Below the pieces are notes generated by a model that was given only the letters and a program-made list of their open reading frames with translations, was not told where the DNA came from and ran no database searches. This document shows positions 25,658 to 34,370 of a DNA stretch of 64,000 nucleotides, piece after piece. The stretch is taken from NCBI RefSeq assembly GCF_009208555.1, contig NZ_WFLI01000024.1, positions 28,419 through 92,418 of the forward strand, in the 5' to 3' direction. This DNA comes from Janthinobacterium violaceinigrum. GTDB lineage: Bacteria > Pseudomonadota > Gammaproteobacteria > Burkholderiales > Burkholderiaceae_D. The position numbers were made by a program, and so were the translations under genes. The stretch's first letter is position 1. Every line of letters starts with the position of its first letter.

Positions 25658-27169
25658 ATGAACAAAAAGATTCTGATTTTGTCCGTCTTCGTGGTCGCCT
25701 CCTGCGGCCTCGCGTATGAGCTGATCGCCGGCGCCATGTCCAGCTACCTGCTCGGCGACTCCATCCTGCAGTTTTCCACCATCATCGGCTGCTACCTGTT
25801 CGCCATGGGTGTGGGCGCTCACTTTTCAAAATATGTGCACGATGACGACGTGCTCTCGCGCTTTGTCGACATCGAACTGGCCGTGGGCCTGATCGGCGGC
25901 CTGTCGGCCGCCATCCTGTTCATGACCTTTTCGTGGATGGCCGCGCCTTTCCGCACCTTATTGTATGTGATGGTGTTCCTGATCGGCGCACTGGTCGGCA
26001 TGGAAGTGCCGCTGGTGATGCGCGCCCTGAATTCGCGCCAGACGGAGTTTTCCGAGCTGGTCAGCCGCGTGCTGACCTTCGATTACCTGGGCGCGCTGGC
26101 CGTCTCGCTGCTGTTCCCGCTGGTGCTGTCGCCGTACCTGGGGCTGGTGCGCACGGGCTTCCTGTTCGGCATGCTCAACGTGGGCGTGGGCCTGTGGACG
26201 ATCTGGGTGTTCCGCACGGAGCTGAAGAACCTCACGGGGCGCTTCCTGCGCGCCTGCGCCGTGATGCTGTTGCTGATCGCCGGCTTTGCCCTGTCCGACC
26301 GCATGGTGGCCTGGGGCGAGCACGGCCTGTTCGGCGACGAGATCGTGTATTCCACCACCACGCCCTACCAGCGCCTGGTGATCACGCGCTGGAAGGACGA
26401 TACGCGCCTGTACATCAACGGCAACCTGCAGTTTTCCTCGCGCGACGAGTACCGCTACCACGAGGCGCTGGTGCACCCCGTGCTCGAAGCGCTGCCGTGG
26501 GCGCGCCGCGTGCTGGTGCTGGGCGGCGGCGATGGCCTGGCGCTGCGCGAAATCCTGCGTTATCCCCAGATCGAACACGTCACCGTGGTCGACCTCGACC
26601 CGGCCATGACGGCCGCGTTTACCACGCGCCCGGAACTGGCAAAGCTCAATCACGGCTCGTTTTCGGACAAGCGCGTCACCGTCGTCAATGCCGATGCCGC
26701 CGTCTGGCTGCGCAACAATGGCGACATGTACGACGCGGCCATCGTCGATTTCCCCGATCCATCCAGCTTCGCGCTCGGTAAACTGTATTCCGTGCCGTTC
26801 TACGACCTGGTGAAAAAGCACCTGGCGGCCAAGGGCCTGATGGTGGTGCAATCGACGTCGCCCTTTTTTGCCCCGCACGCCTACTGGACCATCAATGCCA
26901 CCCTGCGCGAAGTGGGCATGCGCACCTGGCCGTATCACGCCTACGTGCCGTCGTTCGGCGAATGGGGGTTTATCCTTGCCTCGCCCCAGCTCGATTACGT
27001 GCCGCCGACAACCTACCGCCTGCCCATGCGCTACCTGAATGCGGACACCACGCGCGAGATGTTCATCTTCCCGCCCGACATGCAGCCGCTGCCCATGGCA
27101 CCGAACCGTCTCAATACGCAGTCGCTCGTACATGAATTCGAGCAGGACTGGCGCCAGGTGATCCGCTGA
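25658..27169 (+). CDS. Membrane-fused polyamine aminopropyltransferase (spermidine synthase-like)
   Basis: 503 residues: the first about 200 form seven or so membrane helices; the rest is a spermidine-synthase fold. In the latter, TTTPYQRLVITRW and LYINGNLQFSSRDEYRYHEALVHP match the family N-lobe, VLVLGGGDGLALREI is the SAM-type glycine loop, VVDLDP and YDAAIVDFPDPSS provide the acidic residues. The start at 25658 follows the first residues of a hydrophobic helix; there is no clear ribosome site. It is presumed to transfer aminopropyl groups supplied by SpeD. The stop overlaps the next start by one base (TGATG). Confidence 0.9.
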   Translation: MNKKILILSVFVVASCGLAYELIAGAMSSYLLGDSILQFSTIIGCYLFAMGVGAHFSKYVHDDDVLSRFVDIELAVGLIGGLSAAILFMTFSWMAAPFRTLLYVMVFLIGALVGMEVPLVMRALNSRQTEFSELVSRVLTFDYLGALAVSLLFPLVLSPYLGLVRTGFLFGMLNVGVGLWTIWVFRTELKNLTGRFLRACAVMLLLIAGFALSDRMVAWGEHGLFGDEIVYSTTTPYQRLVITRWKDDTRLYINGNLQFSSRDEYRYHEALVHPVLEALPWARRVLVLGGGDGLALREILRYPQIEHVTVVDLDPAMTAAFTTRPELAKLNHGSFSDKRVTVVNADAAVWLRNNGDMYDAAIVDFPDPSSFALGKLYSVPFYDLVKKHLAAKGLMVVQSTSPFFAPHAYWTINATLREVGMRTWPYHAYVPSFGEWGFILASPQLDYVPPTTYRLPMRYLNADTTREMFIFPPDMQPLPMAPNRLNTQSLVHEFEQDWRQVIR

Positions 27170-28800
27170 TGCAGCGCCGTTCCTTCATGCTGTGGGCCGC
27201 CGGCGGCACCGCGGCGGCGGCGGCCGGCATCGGCAGCATCGCCGCCTACCTGCGCTGGCAGGAGATCACGCCCAAGGTGCTGTACCCGGGCCGCAGCGAG
27301 GGGCATTATTTGCGCAAGCTGCTGCGAGAGCGCACGGCGCTGCCGCCACCGGGCGAGACCGTCACTACCGACGTGGCCATTCTCGGCTCCGGTATCGCGG
27401 GCCTGACGGCCGCCTGGCGCTTGAATAAACTGGGCCACCAGGATTTCCTCATGATCGATGGGCCGCAGCCGTATGGCAACGCGGCCGGCGGCCACTTCGG
27501 CGAGCTCGCCTATCCGACGGGCGGCCACTATCTGCCGCTGCCTTCGCCCGAATCGACCCATGTGCGGGAAATCCTGTTCGACCTGGGGATTATCCAGCGC
27601 GATCCGCAGGCCGAAAAACCGTATTACGACGAGCGTTTCATCCTGCACGCGCCCGAGGAGCGGCTGCTGTTCAACGGCCACTGGCAGGATGGCTTCATCC
27701 CCACGGAAGGCGTGCCGCCGGCGGAACTGGCGCAGCATGAACGCTTCTTTGCCGAGGTGCGGCGCCTGCGCCAGGCGCATGGCAATGATGGCAAGCGCGT
27801 CTTCGTTTTCCCCACCGTGGCATCGTCGCAAGATCCGGCCTGGCAGGCGCTCGACAGCATCACCCTGAAACAGTGGATGGAGCGCGAAGGCTATACCTCG
27901 CCCACCCTGCACTGGTACCTGAACTACTGCTGCCGCGACGATTACGGTACGCGCTACGACCAGGTTTCGGCCTGGGCCGGCCTGCACTACTATTGCAGCC
28001 GCTGGGGCCAGGCGGCCAATGCGGGCAACGGCGCCTGGCTGACCTGGCCGGGCGGCATGCAGCCCGTGGCCACGGCCATGGAGCAGGCGTCGGGCGTGCG
28101 GCGCAGGAGCGGCACGGTGGTTTCCGTGCAGACGACGGCGAAGGGCGTGGAAGCGCTGTGCCTGGAACTGGTCGATGGCCAGCCGCGCACCTACCTGGTC
28201 AAGGCGCGCAAGGCCATCTGCGCCATGCCCTTGTATGTGGCGGCGCGCGTGGTCAGCGATATCGCCAGCTATGGCTACGACCTCAAGCGCGATACGCCCG
28301 CATATGCGCCGTGGCTGGTGGCCAATTTCCTGCTCAAGCGCTTTCCCGACGAACTGCCGCATGCGCCCCTGTGCTGGGATAACGTGGTGTACCAGGAGCC
28401 GGGCCTCGGCTATGTCGTCTCCACGCACCAGGACATCCGCGTGCGCCCGCCCGAGAAAACCGTCTTCAGCGCCTATGTGGCCCTGTCCGACCGCACGCCG
28501 CAGGAAGCGCGCAAGTGGTTAGATGTGGCCACGCCCGAGGAATTGCTGGCGCTGGCCAGCGTCGACCTGGAAACGGCGTATGGACGCGATTTTGCCCGCT
28601 GCGTGGAACGGGTCGACATCACCGTGCGCGGCCACGCCATGGCCGCGCCCTTGCCCGGTTTTCGCAGCAACGCGGGCTTGAAGGCGCTGCGCGAGCACGA
28701 CGGCGCGATCCTGTTCGCGCATGCGGATCTGTCGGGCTTTTCCGTGTTCGAGGAAGCGGCGTGGTGGGGAGACCGGGCGGCGCGCCTGGCGGCTAAATAA
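27169..28800 (+). CDS. FAD-dependent amine-oxidase-like protein with Tat-type signal
   Basis: 543 residues. The N-terminus MQRRSFMLWAAGGTAAAAAG has a twin-arginine motif and a hydrophobic stretch, so export in folded form is likely. The FAD Rossmann motif is VAILGSGIAGLTAAWRLNKLG (residues about 64-84); the C-terminal FAD block contains FAHADLSGFSVFEEAAWWG. The family is flavin amine oxidase/protoporphyrinogen-oxidase-like. Being coupled to an aminopropyltransferase, a polyamine or its product is a plausible substrate, but this is inference. Confidence 0.82.
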   Translation: MQRRSFMLWAAGGTAAAAAGIGSIAAYLRWQEITPKVLYPGRSEGHYLRKLLRERTALPPPGETVTTDVAILGSGIAGLTAAWRLNKLGHQDFLMIDGPQPYGNAAGGHFGELAYPTGGHYLPLPSPESTHVREILFDLGIIQRDPQAEKPYYDERFILHAPEERLLFNGHWQDGFIPTEGVPPAELAQHERFFAEVRRLRQAHGNDGKRVFVFPTVASSQDPAWQALDSITLKQWMEREGYTSPTLHWYLNYCCRDDYGTRYDQVSAWAGLHYYCSRWGQAANAGNGAWLTWPGGMQPVATAMEQASGVRRRSGTVVSVQTTAKGVEALCLELVDGQPRTYLVKARKAICAMPLYVAARVVSDIASYGYDLKRDTPAYAPWLVANFLLKRFPDELPHAPLCWDNVVYQEPGLGYVVSTHQDIRVRPPEKTVFSAYVALSDRTPQEARKWLDVATPEELLALASVDLETAYGRDFARCVERVDITVRGHAMAAPLPGFRSNAGLKALREHDGAILFAHADLSGFSVFEEAAWWGDRAARLAAK

Positions 28801-28823
28801 AAAGGCCGGCGCGAACGCCGGCC
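28797..28823 (-). terminator. Intrinsic terminator (minus strand) of the gguB operon
   Basis: Stem GGCCGGCG/CGCCGGCC with a 4-base loop. On the minus strand it is followed by TTTTTATTTA, so it ends transcription arriving from gguB; on the plus strand there is no T-run. Confidence 0.75.
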
Positions 28824-28863
28824 AGAGCCCCCTAAGGCTCGAACCTGTGCTTCCTTGTTCTTC

Positions 28864-30081
28864 TCATTTATTTTTATTAATGACGTCGATGAACACGGCC
28901 GCCAGCAGCACCAGGCCCTTGATCACCTGCTGGTAATCGATGCCGATGCCCATGATGGACATGCCGTTGTTCATCACGCCCATGATGAAGGCGCCGATGA
29001 CGGCCCCCATCACCTTGCCCACGCCACCCGAGGCCGAGGCGCCGCCGATGAAGCAGGCGGCAATCACGTCCAGCTCGAACCCCGTGCCCGCCTTCGGCGT
29101 GGCCGTGTTCAGGCGCGCGGCGAAGATCAGGCCGGCCAGCGCGGCCAGCATGCCCATGTTGACGAAGGTGTAGAAGCTGACCCGTTCCGTCTTGATGCCG
29201 GACAGGCGCGCCGCCTTCTCGTTGCCGCCCACGGCATACACGCGGCGCCCCATCACGGTGCGGTTGGTTACAAAGGTGTAGGCGACGATGAGCAGGGACA
29301 TCACGGCCAGCACGTTGGGAAAGCCGCGGTACGACGCCAGCAGGTAGCTGAAATACACCATCACGGCGGCGAAGATGGCGTTTTTCAGCAGGAAGAAGGC
29401 GCGCGGTTCGTTTTCCATGCCGTGTTTCATCTGCTTGGCGCGACTGCGCAGCGAGGTGACGATCAGCGCAGCGGCGGCAATCACGCCCAGCAGCAGTGAC
29501 AGGCCGCGCAGGTTTTCGCCGCCGAACGGGTCGGGCAAGAAGCCCGAGCTGAGCATCTGGAAGCCTTCCGGGAAGGGGCCGACCGACTGGCCCGCCAGCA
29601 GCGCCAGGGTCAGGCCCTTGAATACCAGCATGCCGGCCAGGGTGACGATGAAGGACGGGATCTTGAAAAAGGCGACGAAATACCCTTGCGCGCCGCCGAT
29701 CACGGCGCCGGCCAGCAGGCAGAGGATGCTGGCGGCGACAAAATGCATGTGGTAGTTGACGATCAGGACGGCCGCCAGCGCGCCCACGAAGCCGACCACC
29801 GAGCCGACGGATAAATCGATATGGCCGGCCACGATGACCATCAGCATGCCCAGCGCCATGATGACGATATAGCTGTTTTGCAGCACCAGGTTGGTCAGGT
29901 TCAGCGGCTGCATCAGGGTGCCGTCGGTCATGTACTGGAAAAAGCCCATGATGACGATCAGGGAGAGCAGCATGCCGTAGTCGCGCATATTGTTTTTCAG
30001 GAAGCCGGCATAGCTCTTGGCGGCTGGCGCCGTGCTGGGGGCGGCGCCTGCCGCCGTCCCCGCTGTCAGTTTATTGTCCAT
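28864..30081 (-). CDS. gguB: Multiple-monosaccharide ABC transporter permease (GguB/MmsB)
   Basis: Membrane subunit of a sugar importer of the ChvE-GguAB type, 405 residues, longer than XylH because of an N-terminal Ala/Pro-rich extension. Family blocks: LGMLMVIVAGHIDLSVGSVVGFVGA, VGGNEKAARLSGIKTERV and CFIGGASASGGVGKVMGAVIGA. Its start overlaps the gguA stop by 11 bases. With the binding protein at 31.7-32.8 kb it should import D-galactose, L-arabinose, D-xylose and related aldoses, as known for ChvE. Confidence 0.9.
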   Translation of the reverse strand: MDNKLTAGTAAGAAPSTAPAAKSYAGFLKNNMRDYGMLLSLIVIMGFFQYMTDGTLMQPLNLTNLVLQNSYIVIMALGMLMVIVAGHIDLSVGSVVGFVGALAAVLIVNYHMHFVAASILCLLAGAVIGGAQGYFVAFFKIPSFIVTLAGMLVFKGLTLALLAGQSVGPFPEGFQMLSSGFLPDPFGGENLRGLSLLLGVIAAAALIVTSLRSRAKQMKHGMENEPRAFFLLKNAIFAAVMVYFSYLLASYRGFPNVLAVMSLLIVAYTFVTNRTVMGRRVYAVGGNEKAARLSGIKTERVSFYTFVNMGMLAALAGLIFAARLNTATPKAGTGFELDVIAACFIGGASASGGVGKVMGAVIGAFIMGVMNNGMSIMGIGIDYQQVIKGLVLLAAVFIDVINKNK

Positions 30082-31612
30082 TGTTTTCTCCGTGTGTAAC
30101 GATCGCGCGCATGATGCGTTCCTGCGACGCTTCTGCTGCGCTCAGTTCTGCCGCGAAGCGGCCTTCGTTCATGACATAGATCCGGTCGCACATGCCCAGC
30201 AATTCCGGCATTTCCGAGGAAATCATGATGATGCATTTGCCTTCGGCGGCCAGCTCGCTGATGATGCTGTAGATCTCGTATTTGGCGCCGACGTCGATGC
30301 CGCGGCTCGGTTCATCGAGGATCAGGATGTCGGGGCGCGAAAACAGCCACTTCGCCAGCACCACTTTCTGCTGGTTGCCGCCGGACAGGTTGACCACTTT
30401 TTGCAGGATGCTCGAGCAGCGGATCTTGAGCTTGCGGCGGAATTCGTCGGCCACGCCGAATTCGCGCGCCTCGTCGATGACCGTGCGGGTCGAAACCGCA
30501 TCGAGGTTGGCCAGGCTGGTGTTTTTCTTGATGTCTTCCTCGAGGATCAGGCCCAGGCCCTTGCGGTCTTCCGTGACATACGCGAGGCCGTGGCCGATCG
30601 CCTTGCCGATGGTGCTGACGTCGATCTCCCGGCCATTCTTGAGCACCGTGCCGCTGATGCGCTGGCCGTAGGCGCGTCCGAAAATGCTCATCGCCAGTTC
30701 CGTGCGCCCGGAGCCCATCAAGCCGGCGATGCCGATGATCTCGCCCTTTTTGGCGTGCATGTTGATGCCCTTGATGACGGGACGCTCGGCATGCTCGGGA
30801 TGGAATACGCGCCAGTCGCGCACCTCGAAGATGGTCTCGCCGATGGTGGGCGTGCGCGGCGGATAGCGGTCCGCCATCTCGCGCCCGACCATTTTTTCGA
30901 TGATGCGGTCTTCGCTGACGGGCTCCACGCGGCAGTCGAAGCTGTCGACCGTGTTCCCGTCGCGCAGCACCGTGATGGCATCGGCGACCCTGGAGATTTC
31001 ATTGAGCTTGTGCGAGATCAGGATCGAGGCGATGCCCTGGCGTTTCAGGTCCAGCAGCAAATCGAGCAGGGCCGCGCTGTCGCTCTCGTTCAGGCTCGCC
31101 GTCGGCTCGTCGAGGATCAGCAGCTTGACGTCCTTGCACAGCGCCTTGGCGATTTCGATCAGCTGCTGCTTGCCCACGCCCAAGTTGGTGATCAGGGTGT
31201 CGGGCGACTCCTTGAGGCCCACCTTTTGCAGCAGCTCGCGCGTCTTCGCTTGCGCGTATTCCCAGTCGATGACGCCCATATGGGCCGGTTCGTTGCCGAG
31301 GAAGATATTCTCGGCGATCGACAGCAGCGGCACCAGCGCCAGTTCCTGGTGGATGATGATGATGCCGATTTCTTCGCTGTCCTTGATGCCGCGGAAGTGC
31401 CGCGTCTGGCCCAGGTAGTCGATGTCGCCCGTGTAGCTGCCATGGCCGTAGACGCCGCTCAGCACTTTCATCAGGGTCGATTTGCCGGCGCCGTTTTCGC
31501 CGACGATGGCATGGATCTCGCCGCTGCGTACCTGCAGGTTGACATTGTCGAGCGCAACGACGCCCGGGAATGTTTTGCGTATCCCGCGCATTTCCAGGAT
31601 AGTGTTCGTCAT
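30071..31612 (-). CDS. gguA: Multiple-monosaccharide ABC transporter ATPase (GguA/MmsA)
   Basis: Duplicated ATPase of 513 residues driving the importer. First half: GENGAGKSTLMKVLSG (Walker A), QQLIEIAKAL and LLILDEPTASL. Second half: degenerate GLMGSGRTELAMSIFG in place of Walker A, a normal LSGGNQQKVVLAKWL signature and DILILDEPSRGIDVG. The ATG at 31612 has an AGAGAGG ribosome site; an upstream start eight codons earlier lacks one. A stem-loop separates it from the binding-protein gene. Confidence 0.92.
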   Translation of the reverse strand: MTNTILEMRGIRKTFPGVVALDNVNLQVRSGEIHAIVGENGAGKSTLMKVLSGVYGHGSYTGDIDYLGQTRHFRGIKDSEEIGIIIIHQELALVPLLSIAENIFLGNEPAHMGVIDWEYAQAKTRELLQKVGLKESPDTLITNLGVGKQQLIEIAKALCKDVKLLILDEPTASLNESDSAALLDLLLDLKRQGIASILISHKLNEISRVADAITVLRDGNTVDSFDCRVEPVSEDRIIEKMVGREMADRYPPRTPTIGETIFEVRDWRVFHPEHAERPVIKGINMHAKKGEIIGIAGLMGSGRTELAMSIFGRAYGQRISGTVLKNGREIDVSTIGKAIGHGLAYVTEDRKGLGLILEEDIKKNTSLANLDAVSTRTVIDEAREFGVADEFRRKLKIRCSSILQKVVNLSGGNQQKVVLAKWLFSRPDILILDEPSRGIDVGAKYEIYSIISELAAEGKCIIMISSEMPELLGMCDRIYVMNEGRFAAELSAAEASQERIMRAIVTHGENNGQ

Positions 31613-31689
31613 ATAACCTCTCTGGCACGACCGCATGCTGCTTGGCTTCGGTCGTGCGGCAGTCTTGTTCTGGATAGTGCATGAAGCGA

Positions 31690-31712
31690 AAGGCCCGGCA
31701 TGGCCGGGCCTT
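31690..31712 (-). other. Stem-loop between chvE-like gene and gguA
   Basis: Perfect 10-bp stem AAGGCCCGGC/GCCGGGCCTT around a 3-base loop. No strong T-run follows on the minus strand. Such a structure between a binding-protein gene and its ATPase usually protects the upstream mRNA or causes partial termination, giving excess binding protein. Confidence 0.65.
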
Positions 31713-31727
31713 CAGTAGCGTGGCCGC

Positions 31728-32804
31728 TTATTTCACTTGTGCTTCCGTGTAGTAGCCGCTGCCGGTGACGAGCACCTGCTTCCAGTTCGCCTTGTCGACG
31801 GTGACGGGTTTGAGCAGGTAGGACGGCACCACCTTGATGCCGTTGTTATAGGTCTTCGTGTCGTTGACGGCCGGGACCTTGCCCGACATCATGGCGTCGA
31901 CCATATTTGCCGTCACCTTGGCCAGCTCGCGCGTGTCCTTGAACACGGTCGATGCCTGTTCGCCGCGGATGATCGATTTCACCGACGGGATTTCCGCATC
32001 CTGGCCCGTCACGACGGGGAACGGCTGTTTCGGCGTGCCGTAGCCGACGCCCTTGAGCGAGGACAGGATGCCGATGCTCAAGCCGTCATACGGCGACAGC
32101 ACCGCGTCGACTCTCGCATTGCCGTAATAGGCGCTGAGCAGGTTGTCCATGCGCGCCTGCGCCACGGCGCCGTCCCAGCGTAGGGTGGCGACCTTTTCCA
32201 TCCCCATCTGCTTCGAGCGCACCACCAGCTTGCCGCTGTCGATGTACGGTTTCAGCACCGACAGCGCGCCGTTGTAGAAGAAGTGCGCGTTGTTGTCGTC
32301 GGCCGAGCCGCCGAACAGCTCGATATTGAACGGGCCCTTGCCTTCCTTGAGTTTCAGCGCCGATTCGATATAGCCGGCTTGCAGCACGCCGACCTGGAAG
32401 TTGTCGAAGGTGGCGTAGTAATCGATGTTCTTCGTGCCACGGATCAAACGGTCATACGAGATGACCTTGATGCCCTTGTCGGCCGCTTTTTGCAGCACGT
32501 TCGACAGGGTGGTGCCGTCGATGGCGGCAATCACCAGCACCTTGGCGCCCTTGGTGATCATGTTTTCCACCTGCGCCAGCTGGTTCGGGATATCGTCGTC
32601 GGCAAACTGCAGGTCCGTCTTGTAGCCGCGCTCCTTGAATACCTTGACCATGTTGTCGCCGTCGGCGATCCAGCGCATGGACGATTTGGTCGGCATCGAG
32701 ATGCCGATGGCGCCCTTGTCGGCGGCGCTTGCCACGGGTATTACGGCCATGCCGGAGATGGCCAGCGCCAGGCTCGCGGTCAGCATTTTCATTGTTGTTT
32801 TCAT
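31728..32804 (-). CDS. chvE: Multiple-monosaccharide periplasmic binding protein (ChvE-like)
   Basis: 358 residues with a normal Sec signal peptide (MLTASLALAISGMAVIPVASA). The mature part is a Peripla_BP_4 sugar binder: GISMPTKSSMRWIADGDNMVK near the N-terminus, DDDIPNQLAQVENMITKGAKV, and the hinge-region TGQDAEIPSVKSIIRGEQ. This residue pattern is that of ChvE/MmsE rather than XylF. The ATG at 32804 follows GGAGA by seven bases. A promoter with an upstream element shared with dgoK lies at 32899-32967. Confidence 0.9.
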   Translation of the reverse strand: MKTTMKMLTASLALAISGMAVIPVASAADKGAIGISMPTKSSMRWIADGDNMVKVFKERGYKTDLQFADDDIPNQLAQVENMITKGAKVLVIAAIDGTTLSNVLQKAADKGIKVISYDRLIRGTKNIDYYATFDNFQVGVLQAGYIESALKLKEGKGPFNIELFGGSADDNNAHFFYNGALSVLKPYIDSGKLVVRSKQMGMEKVATLRWDGAVAQARMDNLLSAYYGNARVDAVLSPYDGLSIGILSSLKGVGYGTPKQPFPVVTGQDAEIPSVKSIIRGEQASTVFKDTRELAKVTANMVDAMMSGKVPAVNDTKTYNNGIKVVPSYLLKPVTVDKANWKQVLVTGSGYYTEAQVK

Positions 32805-32898
32805 TTCAGGTCTCCACCGTCTTCGATAGTTGAATGTGCCAGGGCCGTCGTCCCAGTGGGCGGGCTCCGTGCGGATGGCCGATTGCAGGCCACGGCTG

Positions 32899-32967
32899 AT
32901 ACTAGTTTGTCCATCCATCCCCCACCAATCACTTTTTTCACATCGGCGATATCCAAAACGGTATCGA
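32899..32967 (-). promoter_or_regulatory. chvE-gguAB promoter with conserved upstream element
   Basis: Read on the minus strand: GATATC (32953-32948), 13 bases, AAGTGATTGGT (32934-32924) whose end overlaps a -35 TTGGTG (32928-32923), 18-base spacer, -10 TAGTAT (32904-32899). GATATC lies in a larger inverted arrangement CGATAC...GATATCG. The same two blocks at the same spacing precede dgoK at 42.9 kb. The layout, with an element adjoining a poor -35, is typical of activator-dependent promoters. Confidence 0.7.
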
Positions 32968-33074
32968 TCAGCAGATTGATGCAATGCGCCATGCGGCCCC
33001 TTCCAGCCGTGCGGGCAGGGCAGGAAGGCAGGCCGTGCGGCGGCTTTTTTTGGTGCGCTGCAATACCAATAATC

Positions 33075-33092
33075 ATCATCCAATTTGGTGAT
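33075..33092. promoter_or_regulatory. 18-bp near-palindrome, probable operator upstream of xylX
   Basis: ATCATCCAATTTGGTGAT is symmetrical at 8 of 9 base pairs. It stands 90 bases before the xylX start and 107 bases from the chvE element, so it may be the operator of the xylXBD genes. The protein that binds it is not identified. Confidence 0.5.
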
Positions 33093-33181
33093 TTTCGTAA
33101 TTGCGGCGACACAGGCCGGCGCGCAGAATCGGTCCGGACTTGAAGACCAGCCATCCCGCCACGCTCTTTTGAAAGCTTGCC

Positions 33182-34342
33182 ATGCAGCCGATTTCTCCCG
33201 CCTCCCTGTTGCCCGCCGATCTGGCGCAGGCCACCCTCGTCGGCCGTATCTGGCGTGACGGTCCCTGCGTCGTCGCCGTGCGCGGCGGCGAAGCGATCGA
33301 CATCACGCAGACGGCAGCGACGGTGGCGGAACTGTTCGAGCGCAGCGACGCGCTCGATATCGCCCGCCATGCGCCCGGTATTGCGCTCGGCCCCGTGCAG
33401 GCGCTGATGGCGCAGGCCCTGGCCGCGCCAGCCGATCAGCCGCTGCTGCTGGCGCCGTGCGACCTGCAGGCCGTCAAGGCCTGCGGCGTGACGTTTGCCG
33501 TCAGCCTGCTGGAACGGGTGATCGAGGAACAGGCGGGCGGCGACGCGGCACGCGCTGCCAGTTTGCGCGCTGCGCTGCAAGCCACCCTGGGCAGCGACCT
33601 GTCGGCCTTGCAGCCCGGCTCGGACGCGGCGCAGCGGCTGAAACAGCAGTTGCAGCAGCGCGGCGCCTGGTCGCAATACATGGAAGTGGGGATCGGCCCC
33701 GATGCGGAAGTGTTTACCAAGGCGCAGCCCATGTCTTCCGTTGGCTGCGGCGCGCAGGTGGGCTTGCTGCCGTCGTCGGCCTGGAACAACCCGGAGCCGG
33801 AAATCGTCCTGGCCGTCAACAGCCGCGGCCAGGTGCTGGGGGCGACCTTGGGCAACGACGTCAACCTGCGCGACATCGAAGGGCGCAGCGCCCTCTTGCT
33901 GGGCAAGGCCAAGGACAACAACGCTTCGTGCGCCATCGGCCCCTTCATCCGCCTGTTCGACGACGGTTTTACGCTCGATACCGTGCGCCAGGCGGAAGTG
34001 TCGCTGCTGATCGAAGGCGCGGACGACGGCTTCGTGCTCGAAGGCGCCAGCTTCATGCGCGAGATCAGCCGCGACCCGCTGGACCTGGTGCGCCAGACGG
34101 CGGGGCAGTACCACCAGTATCCGGATGGCTTCATGCTTTTCCTCGGCACGATGTTCTCGCCCGTGAAGGACCGCGCCGCGCAGGGCGGCGGCTTCACCCA
34201 CCACCTGGGCGACCGGGTCACCATCGCCAGCGCCGCGCTGGGCGCGCTGGTCAACGAAGTGCAGCGCTGCGATGCGATCCCTCCCTGGACGTTTGGCGTG
34301 CGCGCGCTGTACCGGAGCCTGGCGCAGCGCGGCCTGATCTGA
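33182..34342 (+). CDS. xylX: 2-keto-3-deoxy-D-xylonate (pentonate) dehydratase XylX, FAH family
   Basis: Converts 2-keto-3-deoxypentonate to 2-oxoglutarate semialdehyde in the oxidative (Weimberg) pentose route. The 386 residues align by memory with Caulobacter XylX across the whole length: GVTFAVSLLERVIEE, WSQYMEVGIGPDAEVFTKAQPMSS, WNNPEPEIVL and the very conserved LGNDVNLRDIEGRSALLL and AKDNNASCAIGPF. These hold the metal-binding carboxylates of the fumarylacetoacetase fold. It is the first gene of a long plus-strand operon, 29 bases before xylB. Confidence 0.9.
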   Translation: MQPISPASLLPADLAQATLVGRIWRDGPCVVAVRGGEAIDITQTAATVAELFERSDALDIARHAPGIALGPVQALMAQALAAPADQPLLLAPCDLQAVKACGVTFAVSLLERVIEEQAGGDAARAASLRAALQATLGSDLSALQPGSDAAQRLKQQLQQRGAWSQYMEVGIGPDAEVFTKAQPMSSVGCGAQVGLLPSSAWNNPEPEIVLAVNSRGQVLGATLGNDVNLRDIEGRSALLLGKAKDNNASCAIGPFIRLFDDGFTLDTVRQAEVSLLIEGADDGFVLEGASFMREISRDPLDLVRQTAGQYHQYPDGFMLFLGTMFSPVKDRAAQGGGFTHHLGDRVTIASAALGALVNEVQRCDAIPPWTFGVRALYRSLAQRGLI

Positions 34343-34370
34343 TTTCCCCCTTCTTATCACGAGAGACACC

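Larger units (their letters stand above)
32805..33181. other. 377-base divergent regulatory region between chvE and xylX
   Basis: No gene is evident. It contains the chvE promoter and element (32899-32967) read leftward, a near-perfect 18-bp palindrome at 33075-33092 placed to control xylX, and a GC-rich stretch around 32990-33060 with a T-rich run (TTTTTTTGG) that could be a weak terminator or a -35 region. The xylX promoter itself could not be assigned with confidence. Confidence 0.6.

Noticed and set aside
33001..33060. GC-rich stretch with T-run upstream of xylX as a terminator
   Set aside because: The possible stem is only four base pairs, too weak to call.
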